NCBI GenBank assembly: GCA_963995525.1
Contig: OZ023209.1
Span: 17,774,807 to 17,838,806 of the forward strand
Reading direction: 5' to 3'
DNA length: 64,000 bases
From: Escarpia spicata
Taxonomy: Eukaryota; Annelida; Polychaeta; Sabellida; Siboglinidae
A program made the translations under genes and the position numbers. Below are positions 21,189 through 32,112 of the stretch, piece by piece. The notes under the pieces were generated by a model that worked only from the letters and a program-made list of their open reading frames with translations, was not told the DNA's origin and ran no database searches. The first letter of the stretch is position 1; each line of letters opens with the position of its first letter.

Positions 21189-21467
21189 ATGGCAGACTAC
21201 GATGATGATGAGGAAGACGTTGTGCTCCCTGAGCCCGACCCATTCACGGGTGCGATGCCCCCCGTGGTGGGCTACGATGGGGAGGACACAGATCTGGGTG
21301 TCTTTGACTTTCTCGTCATGTCGATCCTGCTCATTGGCTTCGTCCTCATTATGCTGATTGAGCGACGGTGCTGCAAACTGCGACTCTGGGAAGTGACGGA
21401 GATAGTCACTCTATCGCTGCTCGGGATGGCCTGTTACTTTGGACCCACATTGATATTCGACCTATTC
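21189..21467 (+). CDS. Gene 1 (nine-pass membrane protein), exon 1
   Basis: Start exon of a six-exon gene (21189-21467, 26137-26289, 28959-29042, 29394-29585, 31549-31698, 35454-35852). All introns are phase 0 and the joined frame codes 418 residues. The ATG at 21189 follows a likely acceptor (TCCCCAG at 21161-21167), so a non-coding first exon probably lies upstream. The 93 residues begin with an acidic cytosolic-type tail (M-A-D-Y-D-D-D-E-E-D), then TM1 (F-L-V-M-S-I-L-L-I-G-F-V-L) and TM2 (about residues 70-92), ending C-Y-F-G-P-T-L-I-F-D-L-F. Exon 1 of the neighbour at 38722 ends C-Y-F-A-P-N-V-V-Y-E-S-F at the same intron. I recognise no named family. Function unknown; multi-pass membrane location is inferred from hydrophobicity. 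Confidence 0.8.
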
Positions 21468-21962
21468 GTACGTATGACAAGGTGCTTCTAATTCTTGTTG
21501 TGAGCAATTCTCTTTTAACTGTTTAGATAGTAGATGATGCCGTTTTATGAAATTCACTCCGTTTTCGATGGTAAATTTGACAGTTTGTGTTTTTTTAAAC
21601 GGCACTAACTGAAATTTTTTTTAATGATAAACACCCCTAGTGTATAGCTGATAAAATATGCTTTAAGATATTATATAGCATATTGTTGTTCGGTAGATGG
21701 CACTGTATGTGTGAATCGTTAAAATCCAGTTTATTCCGCAGGTGGTTAGTGGTGTGTGCGATCATGACAGATTGACTGGTTGTAGGTGGTTTGGGGTTTT
21801 AGGGTTAACAGCTGTCACAGGAAATAGGGTGTGGAGATCTCTGATTTATTGTTTTGTAATTGACCAGTGTGTATTTGTTAATGTCTTGTTGAGCATGGTG
21901 TTTGTTAGTTTGTTTCTTGATCTCTTTCCTGTCCCTTAAGTCCGGGGTTGGTATTGGTCAGT
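21468..21962. other. Gene 1 intron 1, left part
   Basis: Donor GTACGT at 21468. The rest is apparently unique AT-rich sequence up to the MITE at 21963. Confidence 0.5.
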
Positions 21963-24588
21963 CAGGCCCTTAGCCAGAAATTTTTTTTTGGCAGTTTTGA
22001 ATTAATTAAAAGTGTGCCTTTTTAGGACGTGAACAGCTTGTGTGGAAGGCAGTCATGTCAAGCACAGCCATTATTGGCCAGTTAAATTTTTTCAGTGACA
22101 AACCAGTGTAATTTCAGCAATTTTTTAATTAATACTGATCCATTTAATTTGTTTCACTACCAGTTGTACCATCATCATCATCATCGTCGTTTAGAGACGG
22201 TGTCTCCAGGCTCTGCTAGGTTCACCTTTCTTCCAATTGCCCTCTTCCACATGACATGGTCCCGTGCATCCCGATGGTCGATACCCATCAGACTCAAGTC
22301 TGCAGACACGGAGTTCTGCCAGGTCTTCCTTGGTCTGCCGACGGGAGCTGTCCCCTCCACCACTAACTTTGTACAGCCCTTCACTCAGTCCTCATCGTCC
22401 TTTCGCTCTACATGCCCATACCACTTCAGCCTGCTTCTTCTGATCACATCCCCAATCGCCTCCACTCCTACTCTTCTTCTAAGCTCTGCACTGGGCTGTC
22501 TGTCGCTGAGTGATGCGCCACACACCCATCTCACCATCCTCATTTCAACCCTTTCCATCCTCGTGTCATGATCGGTCCTCATGGCCCACGTCTCTCATCC
22601 ATACAACAGGCAACTTCTGACACAAGCTGTGTACACCTGGCCCTTCATCTTCAGGGGGGGGGGCGCTTTGGAAGTCAGGAAGGGTGTTAACTCCCTGAAC
22701 TTCTACCAGGCACACCTCACTCTCGCTGTTACCGCTGCATCCACCCCACCCTTCGCACTTAGCATGTCGCCCAGGTAGCAGAAGTTGTCTACTCTGTTGT
22801 GTGTCTCTCCATACACCTCCAAGCCCTCTTCCATTGCCTCGGCAGGTGATACCTCTCCCTGACACCTCTTGCACACAAACGTTACGCTCACTGCCTGCAG
22901 GCTGCCCTTCACACCACTGCATCTGTTGTGGACCCTCTTCGTACACGATGTACACTGAAACGATGTACATCTGCATACAGCAGCTCCCAGGGCAGTCCTC
23001 CCCCTCGCCTCCTTCATCACCACGGCCATCACAATTGCAAACAGCAGAGGGCTCAATACACCTTCACCTCAAAGCTGCTGCTATCTCCATGCCCTGTCCT
23101 CACCACGGTGCTCGCCTCACTGTACAACGTCATCGCTGCCTTCACCAGCCACTCCTACACACCCTGTCAAACGCCTTTTCCAGGTCGAAAAGGCTAGGTA
23201 GAGCTTCTTCTTCTTGGCCAGGTGTTTCTTCTGCATTTGTCGCACGATGAAGATGGCATCTGTCGTCCCTTTCCCTGGCATAAAGCCAAACTGCATCTCG
23301 TTGTTCTGCACCTGCTCTCTCATTCTCACCTCTAGTACCCTCTCCATGACCTTTATGGCCTGCTCCAGGAGCTTGATGGCCCTGAAAGAACCACACTCTA
23401 GGGATCGCCCTTCCCTTTGAATAGAGGGACTAGAATGCTGTTTTTCCAGTCGGTGGGAATGCAGCCCTCTGCCACGATGTTGTTGCACAGGTTAGTCAAC
23501 CATTCCATGCCCTTGTCGCCTGCTGCCTTCATCATATCTGAAACAACACCAGATTGACCCGCTGCCTTCCTCGTCTTAATGTGCTTCAACGCCTTTGATA
23601 TTTCCTCCTCTGTGATGAGGCAGCTCGGCCCCTCCACCACGTCACACTCCACCTCGCCATCTCGACATTCAGCAGCTTCTCCATGTACTTTTTCCACACC
23701 TCCTTCATTCCTTTACTATCTGTCACGATGTTTCCGAGCTCAACCTTCACACAGCTTGTGCCGGTCACGTCCCGCCTTTCTTTCACCATCTGTTTCGCAA
23801 TCCTGAAGAACTGCCGTTTTCCTTCCTCGCCTGCCAGCGTTTCATGTCGAGGTACGCCAATCTGTCCACCTTCGTCCTTCTCCACCTTCTGAAGCAGCTC
23901 CTCTTCTCATCGACCACCCTTTTCACCTCGTCGTTCCACCACCACGTCTCACTGTGCCTAGACGTACCTTTTGTCCACCCACAGACCTCCTCTGTGGCCT
24001 TGAGCTATATCTTCTTCATCGTTTCCCATCTCCCTTCCACACCCTTCATTTCAATTGCTTCCTCAGCCAAGTGGGCTACCTTCTCCCGGAACTCATTCCT
24101 CACTTTCTCTTCGGAAAGCCTCCACACTCTGAGCCTTGGCACATGTTTCTTCTTAATGCGTCTACCGCTGCCCAGGGTCATGTCTCCGACAACGAGACGG
24201 TGCTGCGAAACACACTCCTCACCAGCAATCACCTTCACGTTCCTCACCAGTCTACGGTCCACCTTCCTCACCATCAGAAAGTCGATCTGACTTCTGCGAC
24301 CGCCAGACTCATACAACACTAGGTGCCTCTCTTCCTTCTTGAAAAACGCATACCACCATCTCTATCACGTCTCCAAACTCTAGGATCCTCTCTCCCTCCA
24401 CATTCCTTGCCCCAAAGCCCATCTTTGATAGTAATTAATGTGGGTCCCTTGACTTGAAACTGTTAGCTAATCTGCTGGCCAACTGGTCCCCTCTAATTTC
24501 CACCAGTCTTATCAGTTGTAATTACCCTTCTTGACCAGTCATCTGCCAGTCTTGAAGACAGGCAGACAGGTCTCTGGCTTGGCCACTG
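21963..24588 (+). mobile_element. MITE family A, copy 2, carrying a nested LINE
   Basis: The left half (21963-22170) and the right half (about 24427-24588) match the two halves of the uninterrupted copy at 674-1044. Ends CAGGCCCTTAGCCAGA and TCTCTGGCTTGGCCACTG are the same inverted termini. The LINE at 22171-24426 sits between. Confidence 0.8.
22171..24426 (-). pseudogene. Degenerate LINE (endonuclease tail, RT, zinc-knuckle) inserted in MITE
   Basis: Read leftward, it begins inside an endonuclease (S-Q-I-D-F-L-M-V at about 24280, then S-Q-H-R-L-V) and is therefore 5'-truncated. RT pieces follow: K-A-A-G-Q-S-G near 23560, Q-F-G-F-M-P-G-K-G-T-T-D near 23285, and D-L-E-K-A-F-D-R-V near 23180. 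Then comes S-P-L-L-F-A-I-V near 23050, a Cys-rich knuckle (C-x2-C..H-x2-C pattern) near 22930, N-F-C-Y-L-G-D-M-L near 22770 and a terminal part with W-Y-G-H-V-E-R-K near 22400. Several frameshifts break the frame. I cannot find the catalytic A-D-D motif, where a deletion seems to lie. The 3' end is a (GAT)n tract at 22171-22186 on the element strand; such simple repeats are typical tails of RTE-like and related LINEs. Confidence 0.75.
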
Positions 24589-26136
24589 GTACTGGTTCTC
24601 AATATTTTATTGTTCTTCTTCACTCCTCCCACAACCATCTACACTCTTCCTTTTCTCGCTCTCATTCGTCTCATTCTCCCCACATTTATCAATCATGCTA
24701 CAACTATCTTCACTCTCTGTGCCTTCACACCCTTCTCAAACATGGTCTTCTTTCTGTACATATCTGTTTTTTTTTATATCTGTGTGCGTGCATGCATGCA
24801 TGCATGCGTGCGTGCATGTGTCATCATGGTGTGTGCTTGTATATTTGTTGGCCATCATTTAAAAAATTACCGTTATAACCTTATTTATCCACCTTAGCTC
24901 CATCTGTTGACAACTTGAAGTCTGCTTACAAATCGATTTCTTTGATCTTTATGTGCCTCTGAGCTTGGTTTCCAAGGATTTAGGTGCAACAGAAGTTACC
25001 TTATTATTATTATCATTATACGTATATAATATTTATTATATATTATTTGTGCATACAGTGATGTGTCCATTCTGCAACAGCAACAATCACAACATTTAGT
25101 ACATAAAACAGACTAATGCAACGTTCATTTCAAAAGGGTAGCACAAAATTGTGATTTAGAAAAAATTTCAAATCATCAAGCACAGTGCAAAAGACTATCC
25201 AAGTTAATGTTGCAACACATTGGCAGAACCAGACTCACATGTATCACAGCAATGTTACCTTCAATGTTCTTCCAAATATTTGGCACTCGCTGAGAAAAGT
25301 AACAATTTGCTATAATTAATAAAATATAATTTGCATGACAGCTCTTCGTGGTCTTCACATTTTCGATCATTGCAATTTGTAATTGTCTTCATTTGACAAA
25401 ACATATGTCAGTCACAATGGATGCTGATTGGCCAAACTGTCAGTAAATGTTTGGTCGAATTAAGACCAGCCGATACAGTCAGTCTTATGATGACGTTTAC
25501 ATTCACCAATTGTTTGTCTGATTGATTGGGTGACACTGTGTCACATGACCAATCAGACATGTAATCGCTTATGCAAACGGTCCTTAGGGAAACTTCTGTT
25601 TTATTTGCTAAAATAACATCAAATTAAGCTGATGCAAAATGTATCAGTATTTATTACATATGATGTGAAATGTTCTGTCCGCTGACTCTGTAATCATAAA
25701 TTGATGTATTCATTCTGTCACTCTTTGCCTATGTCACAATAAAAATTATGCACATGACCTCTGTAAAGTTTTGCCTCCAATAATACGTTCATAAGTAATG
25801 ACATCTGCTACGTCAACCGTTCCCACACACAGTTCTCACTTGAACAACTTTGCTTTATGTTTTTATCATAAAAAACATTGGCAGCCAGTATTTCAACAAA
25901 ATATATGACAGAATGTTCGAATGTCCCACTTGTTTGGCAACCATTTTGGATGACTTGGCTGATGTTGTTGCCTTGTTACCGTATTTTAGTATGTTGTGAG
26001 GCGCCACGAGCAATTTTGAATTTGGCTTTATAGCAATAAAAATATGTTATTATTGATGATACGGTTGCACTGATCAAAGCTGTACTTCTTACTGTGGTGC
26101 TTGTGGCCACATCAGTAACCATGGCAATGGTTCCAG
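24589..26136. other. Gene 1 intron 1, right part
   Basis: Holds a TGCA/TGCG microsatellite (about 24784-24818) and the 3' tail of a LINE at about 24890-25020. The remainder, about 25046-26136, is unique AT-rich sequence ending at the acceptor GGTTCCAG (26136). Confidence 0.5.
24890..25020 (+). mobile_element. 3' tail of a CR1/L2-type LINE
   Basis: The sequence TCTGAGCTTGGTTTCCAAGG and the following GATTTAGGTGCAACAGAAGT, ending in (ATT)n, matches in inverse orientation the 3' end of the LINE remnant at 44605-45250. It is a strongly 5'-truncated copy of the same family. Confidence 0.6.
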
Positions 26137-26289
26137 GTGCTCGGGAACAGCTGTGACATGGTCCACATGATGCTGGTGCAAGCGAATGGCGCGGCGCTGC
26201 TGGGTCTGGCAGGGTGTCGCATTCGTTCCTTCTGTGCCGGCAAGACAACCAAGACTGGCCACTCCTCACTCATACTGGCACGACTTATT
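26137..26289 (+). CDS. Gene 1, exon 2
   Basis: A 153-nt phase-0 exon between TTCCAG and GTAAGT. Its 51 residues begin V-L-G-N-S-C-D-M-V-H, then TM3 (M-L-V-Q-A-N-G-A-A-L-L-G-L-A-G), a short basic loop and the first half of TM4 (S-S-L-I-L-A-R-L-I). The D-x-x-H motif at the mouth of TM3 is shared with exon 5 of this gene and with exons 2 and 5 of gene 2. Confidence 0.8.
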
Positions 26290-27939
26290 GTAAGTCATTT
26301 AGTCAGGGAAACAAAGAGATATACCTTGCTTTTATGATATAAAGTTCGTTTTTCCATTGATTCTGAATGATTTTCAGGTGCCGAATCCAATTCTGGGGTC
26401 TTTTGTAAGACCCCTGATGGCAGCCAGATGATACACATTGAGCATTTTTTTTTATTGAAAAATCAAAATTATTAGTAAAACACGGAATGCTCCCTTTGAA
26501 TACATTGCCACCGAGCCACGTCGGGTGACATAAAACATTAATTAAATTAGTCATGATGTTAATTAAATATGTTAAATGACACATATGTAAATAATAGTAA
26601 GGTGGGGAGTAGCAAGCACAATAATTTGTCTAACCAGTTTTGTGAGATATTGAATCACTGGCACTCATGCATTAAATGCAACTGGGAGCAGTCATTTGTA
26701 TTGAGACGACAATTTCTCAGTTTGTCTTGAATTTCACCCTTTTCCATTTTATATATTTGGCTAAACTTTTAGTGTGCTCATCTGTTTACTTTTATGAGTT
26801 CCAAACATTTTTACCTGATTAAGTCAAGGCTATCTTGAGGTTGATATTCAGGTAAACTTATTCGATATTCCCGTGTCATATGTCATATTTCAGAGGGGTG
26901 TCAGCTTTCTCTTGATTTCATTTTTTTGTTATTTTGAATAATATTAATTTAGTTCTATTTTCTCAAAAAGTACAAAGTGATATATTTTTGTTTGACTATT
27001 AACGTTTCACTCACAGTAATGTGCAAATAGGCGAAAACTACTGCATTGCCATCAAAGCTATATTCACTTCATATTTTGGACTGAATCAATTTTTGCGGTA
27101 AACAATGGCTAGAATTTAGAAGCAACAATACTTAAAAGCTTATTTTACAAAACGCCCACCATTTTGTGTCTGGCTGCAGCCAGATTTGGAATAAGCTGGT
27201 AACATAATGTTAGAATGCTGAAACAAAACGACTTTATATCGCAAAACAAGGTTCGGACCGGTTAAATATCACATCCCAATCTGAAACTGTTTGTAGAGCT
27301 CCGGACTCGTATACCAATGACTGCTCCCTGTCTTCTGCATCACCGTGCACATGTATTTTGCATTTTTCAAAGAGGTGTCAGTTTTTAGCTATCCATTACT
27401 TTGACTAAGATTTATTTTGTTCTGTGTCCTCAGACGTACACAGATATGTTTGCGTTGGAGTATATTTTGTCGTTCGTTTAGTTGTGGGCAGCTATGGTAA
27501 AACATCTGTGTTTCCAAAAAAGCTATTTTACCTTCTTATTTTCGACTGTGCTGATGACCTCCTAGCGATGACCTCCTGCTGAGCAGCTTTACTTATTTGT
27601 ACTTTGCATAATTAAAATGCAAATTTTACAAAATGCTCAATTGTCGGGCATTGCTGGAGACATATTTGAAATTAGCAGACAAAATACTGTTAGAATGCAA
27701 TAAGAAAACTACTTTATATATTAGAAACAAAGTTTGGACCAGTTTAATAGAGCTGACTCCCGGACTATTATGTGACCTAAGGTATTCAGGCCTTGGTTTA
27801 GTCATTCATAGTTAGTCATACACAGTTATACTCATACACAGTCATACACAGTTATACTCATACACAGTCATACACAGTCACACATGTGTACACACATGCA
27901 TGCATAAGATACACACTCAGATGCATGCATGTACACATG

Positions 27940-28031
<92 letters not shown>

Positions 28032-28387
28032 CACATACACACTCACACACATACACACACAGTGTTTGTTAATATGCTAACTTTGGATCATTGTAAATGC
28101 ATCTCCTCTCAGATGCCAAAATCAATTCGCCTTTGGTCTACCAATTGGTGATGTATTTGAAAAAGGTAGTTATATTTAGAGATATACTTTTTCAGTGTTT
28201 GGACATTCCCCAGAGGGCGCCACTGCTATAAATGTAACTTCTGTCTAACACAGTAGGTTTTCTGTGAAGATGCACAACATTTAATGAATGCACAAATGTA
28301 CCAACGTGGTCCTAGTATTTGATATACAGATTTCGAAAAAATCCTTTGAACTGATTGGCCAGTAACTACAACAAAGTTTATCCATAA
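26290..28387. other. Gene 1 intron 2, left part
   Basis: Mostly AT-rich unique sequence. A (CA)n and (CACG)n microsatellite lies at about 27886-28062. The stretch CTTTGGTCTACCAATTGG at 28130 has a relative at about 57868, so a short interspersed repeat may be present. No exon seen. Confidence 0.5.
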
Positions 28388-28754
28388 TCTTTGACAGGTA
28401 CAACTGTGTACAACATTTGTTGCCGTGATTCAATCTTTGACAGGTACAACTGTGTACAACATTTGTTGCCATGATTCAATCTTTGACAGGTACAACTGTG
28501 TACAACATTTGTTCCCGTGATTCAATCTTTGACAGGTACAACTGTGTACAACATTTGTTGCCGTGATTCAATCTTTGACAGGTACAACTGTGTACAACAT
28601 TTGTTGCCGTGATTCAATCTTTGACAGATACAACTGTGTACAACATTTGTTGCCGTGATTCAATCTTTGACAGATACAACTGTGACAACATTTGTTGCTG
28701 TGATTCAATCTTTGACAGATACAACTGTGTACAACATTTGTTGCCGTGATTCAA
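28388..28754. repeat. 46-bp minisatellite, 8 copies
   Basis: Eight copies of a 46-base unit with TTTGACAGGTACAACTGTGT and ACAACATTTGTTGCCGTGAT. Starts fall every 46 bp from 28390; one copy has a 2-bp loss. It sits in intron 2, 204 bp before exon 3. Confidence 0.95.
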
Positions 28755-28958
28755 TTTTTTAATTGCGATAAATCGATCAAATGATCATCAGACAAAATTT
28801 GTGTTGTATCAGCCCGCACAGCTAGACTTCTATTTTAAGGCAAATAAACACGCACACGCGCAACAAATCTGGCAGTGTGCGCTATAGGCTTTAAAGACGT
28901 GCATTTCCGTAAAGACAGTGTAGTGGTAGTGTTCATAAACATCTCTGTTTGTTTGTAG

Positions 28959-29042
28959 GGAGGCATTGCTCTGCTGATAACCATTATGACAGACCAGCAG
29001 AACTACAGTCTGCAGGATTACAAGCATAAACTCTCCAACCTG
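28959..29042 (+). CDS. Gene 1, exon 3
   Basis: An 84-nt phase-0 exon between GTTTGTAG and GTACGT, 28 residues. G-G-I-A-L-L-I-T-I-M-T-D-Q completes TM4, followed by a polar loop. The same G-G-x-x-L-L-x-T-x-x-x-D-Q pattern opens exon 3 of gene 2 (42235), which supports both calls. Confidence 0.8.
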
Positions 29043-29393
29043 GTACGTCATTGATTGATTGAGTTTATTCAGTAAAATTCTCTACATGAATAACTGAGAA
29101 CAGTATCCAGGAGCAGTTCTTGTTGTGTGGTGCGCTATATATTCCTGACAAGTACAACCAGCAACTCACCTATCATTAGGTTGTTTCGTTTGTCATGTAT
29201 GCATTCATTACGCAATTCTGTTACTGACGTTTCATGCTCAACACGGACTGGCACCAGCTTACATCACCGACCTACTCCATGAACAAAGAGCTATTCTAGT
29301 GTTGCGTTCAACTACAAACAATGACTTGTACATGTCACCATCTCGCAGCCGATACGTTGCCTACCAGTGCCGACACTGAATCGTACATTGCAG
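29043..29393. other. Gene 1 intron 3
   Basis: Short intron ending at GTACATTGCAG. Upstream AGs at 29348 and 29366 are possible acceptors, but alignment with exon 4 of gene 2 (H-I-V-I-P..G-C-A-L-W against H-L-T-F-I..G-C-T-L-W) places the border at 29393/29394. Confidence 0.6.
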
Positions 29394-29585
29394 CATCTCA
29401 CGTTCATCATCTTCGGCTGTACCCTGTGGATTCTGGGTAATGGAGTCATCCTGTGGAACTTCCCTCGATTCGGCCATTTCTGCATGAACAGTCGTCTCAG
29501 CATGAACCTTGTCATTGATATCATTGCTACGTCTCTTATTGTCTTCTGGTGGTACGGGTACCCGCAGTACACCCTCTACAACCTG
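29394..29585 (+). CDS. Gene 1, exon 4
   Basis: A 192-nt phase-0 exon, 64 residues: TM5 (I-I-F-G-C-T-L-W-I-L-G-N-G-V-I-L-W), a loop, then TM6 (I-D-I-I-A-T-S-L-I-V-F-W-W) and the end Y-G-Y-P-Q-Y-T-L-Y-N-L before GTGAGT. Its last 33 bases plus the donor are the founding unit of the 38-bp array that follows. It corresponds to exon 1 in the internal duplication: exon 1 ends C-Y-F-G-P and exon 4 ends W-Y-G-Y-P, each followed by a hydrophobic stretch at the same intron. Confidence 0.8.
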
Positions 29586-30381
29586 GTGAGTATGGGTACC
29601 CGCAGTACACCCTCTACAACCTGGTGAGTACGGGTACCCGCAGTACACCCTCTACAACCTGGTGAGTACGGGTACCCGCAGTACACCATCTACAACCTGG
29701 TGAGTACGGGTACCCGCAGTACACCCTCTACAACCTGGTGTGTACGGGTACCCACAGTACACCCTCTACAACCTGGTGAGTACAGGTAGCCGCAGTACAC
29801 CCTCTACAACCTGGTGAGTACGGGTACCCGCAGTACACTCTCTACAACCTGGTGAGTATGGGTACCCGCAGTACACCCTCTACAACCTTGTGAGTACGGG
29901 TACCCGCAATACACCCTCTACAACCTGGTGAGTACGGGTACCCGCAGTACACCCTCTACAACCTGGTGAGTACGGGTAGCCGCAGTAGACCCTCTACAAC
30001 CTGCTGAGTACAGGTGCCCGCAGTACACCCTCTACAACCTGGTGAGTATGGGTGCCCGCAGTACACCCTCTACAACCTGGTGAGTACGGGTACCTGCAGT
30101 ACACCCTCTACAACCTGGTGAGTACGGGTACCCGCAGTACACCCTCTGCAACCTGGTGAGTACGGGTAGCCGCAGTAGACCCTCTACAACCTGGTGAGTA
30201 CAGGTGCCCGCAGTACACCCTCTACAACCTGGTGAGTATGGGTGCCCGCAGTACTCCCTCTACAACCTGGTGAGTACGGGTACCCGCAGTACACCCTCTA
30301 CAACCTGGTGAGTACGGGTACCTGCAGTACACCCTCTACAACCTGGTGAGTACGGGTACCTGCAGTACACCCTCTACAACC
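29553..30381 (+). repeat. 38-bp array re-copying the exon 4 end and its splice donor
   Basis: About 22 copies of a 38-base unit. The first lies partly in exon 4: TACGGGTACCCGCAGTACAC, then CCTCTACAACCTG, then the donor GTGAG. Nearly every copy keeps CTG/GTGAGT; exceptions include one CTG/GTGTGT near 29738, one CTTGTGAGT near 29890 and one CTGCTGAGT near 30003. The array fills the start of intron 4. Reading past the first donor in frame meets TGA in the second unit, so only the first donor gives an intact protein. Confidence 0.95.
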
Positions 30382-31548
30382 TATTGATTGGCAGTAACCC
30401 TGAACTCGTGTTAAATGAGCTTCATTGTGTGTGTCATAAATGTACTGAACTAGGGCTCGGAGACAATGCTGCTCACCGATGCAATTATTCGTAAAATTGA
30501 GGATTCCAGTCACGTTGCATGGCCAAATTTTTAGACAGTGATCGTGGGTGTGAACATAACAAAACTGTTGATGTGTCACCACTGGAACTGGCTTGGACAT
30601 GTGCTGTGCATGGACAAATTGTGCACTGTGAAATGTGTGTTTAGCAAAGTTTGACCTGCACCAGGTATTGCACTTGTTGGATATTTCACATGTATCATCA
30701 CTATCTCTGGCCCACAACTGAACTGCTTGGTACAGTGCTTTCTATTAAATTTGAAAATTTGAGGATGGAAGGCAAGCTATTTCCATACAGCATAACAACA
30801 GCAATAAACTAATTTTATGATTTTCAATATTTTACATAATTAACAGTAGGCATAATTTTAGTTAATTGTTGTTCTTATTTATATGCAGTTGAATGGTTTT
30901 TATTGTAATTGTTATTTATTAGATTTTATATGCAATCCAATGCTCTATTAATTAACTGTCTTTCATGTCTCACACATTCTTATATATATATATACCTATT
31001 GTACTGTTCAGCCTCTATGGCTGCAAAGCAGAAAAACTTTTTTATTAAAAACAGGTACAATTCTAACAGTTAATTGATGTGTTATATTGCGATACACAAC
31101 CTGCTATGCGATATGTTAATATGTGACACAGCATATCAACACATCACCAGCATATTTAAAAGGAGCCAGTCTGTTCATAGGTTTTCATTTATAAATTAAT
31201 ATAATGTTCAATAATATGTCGAAGATATACTGTCTGTCAAATTGTGTTTAGTAAGCCAATAGCTGTTCACAATTTGGAAGGTACGACTCCAGGGCATGGG
31301 CAGATAGTAAACAAAACATCCTGTTTCAAAACAAGCTTAATTGGCCATACAGCTGAGTAGGGCTGATGTTCAACGATGTCCCATTTTCCCATGTTCAAAA
31401 CAGCAAACTTCCTGTTAGAAATGACTATGCCCTCTAATTCGGGTAGAGGAACTGACTGGCTCCCTTTAATATTAACGTTTGCATGAACAAACAAATTTGT
31501 TTGTACAAGATTGGGTTATTTTCAATTGCCTACTTTACGTGTGCGTAG
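30382..31548. other. Gene 1 intron 4, right part
   Basis: AT-rich sequence, then the interspersed repeat B copy at about 31154-31470, then the acceptor GTGTGCGTAG at 31548. No other feature seen. Confidence 0.5.
31154..31470 (+). repeat. Interspersed repeat family B, copy 2 (uninterrupted)
   Basis: Matches 7583-7758 and 8415-8525 with many substitutions, but as one continuous block. At about 31311-31330 it reads straight through the point where the other copy holds the pogo-like MITE. Confidence 0.7.
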
Positions 31549-31698
31549 GTGCTTCCCGACTTCAAGCCAGATGGCGTTCATGCCCATTTCCTACGCACTT
31601 TGGCTTGTCTCGTTCTCATTAACATTCTCCATGGAGTCGGTAGTATGCGCTTCCATGACAACCTCGATCGCCAGGGGTACTTCTTCAGCAATCTCGTT
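31549..31698 (+). CDS. Gene 1, exon 5
   Basis: A 150-nt phase-0 exon between GTGCGTAG and GTACGT, 50 residues. It begins V-L-P-D-F-K-P-D-G-V-H (compare V-L-x4-D-M-V-H at the start of exon 2), followed by TM7 (L-R-T-L-A-C-L-V-L-I-N-I-L-H-G-V), an acidic/basic loop and the beginning of TM8 (G-Y-F-F-S-N-L-V). Exon 5 of gene 2 is also exactly 150 nt and shares I-N-x-L-H-G. Confidence 0.8.
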
Positions 31699-32112
31699 GT
31701 ACGTATATATAATGGTGGGGGCACTAACTGTGCATCCAATCGTTTTTTGTCATTTCCACAAAATATCTATGTGCTAAATCTCTAACACCTATTCTATCAA
31801 ATTTCTGTAAACAAACTGTTAGAAAAAGTTGCTTTGAGTGTAGTGCTTATGAAAATCCACCATCAAAATCCAAATCTTTTCAAAGACGCCTGCATCAAAA
31901 ACCGTGCATTCTGTCTGTGCTACTTCAATCTTCCACAAGTCACGTGAATCAGTGCAAGATCGGGCAGTGTATTGAGATAGGCCAAGTGCTGTATGACATT
32001 AGATTTCATTGACACAAATGTTGACATGGCACAGATATTCTGATTGTGAGTATACAGCTGGGTGTAAATTCAAGATAACAATTTTATTTTGCAACAACAA
32101 CATGACCCCGAA
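31699..32112. other. Gene 1 intron 5, left part
   Basis: Unique AT-rich sequence between exon 5 and the acceptor-derived array. Nothing recognised. Confidence 0.5.
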
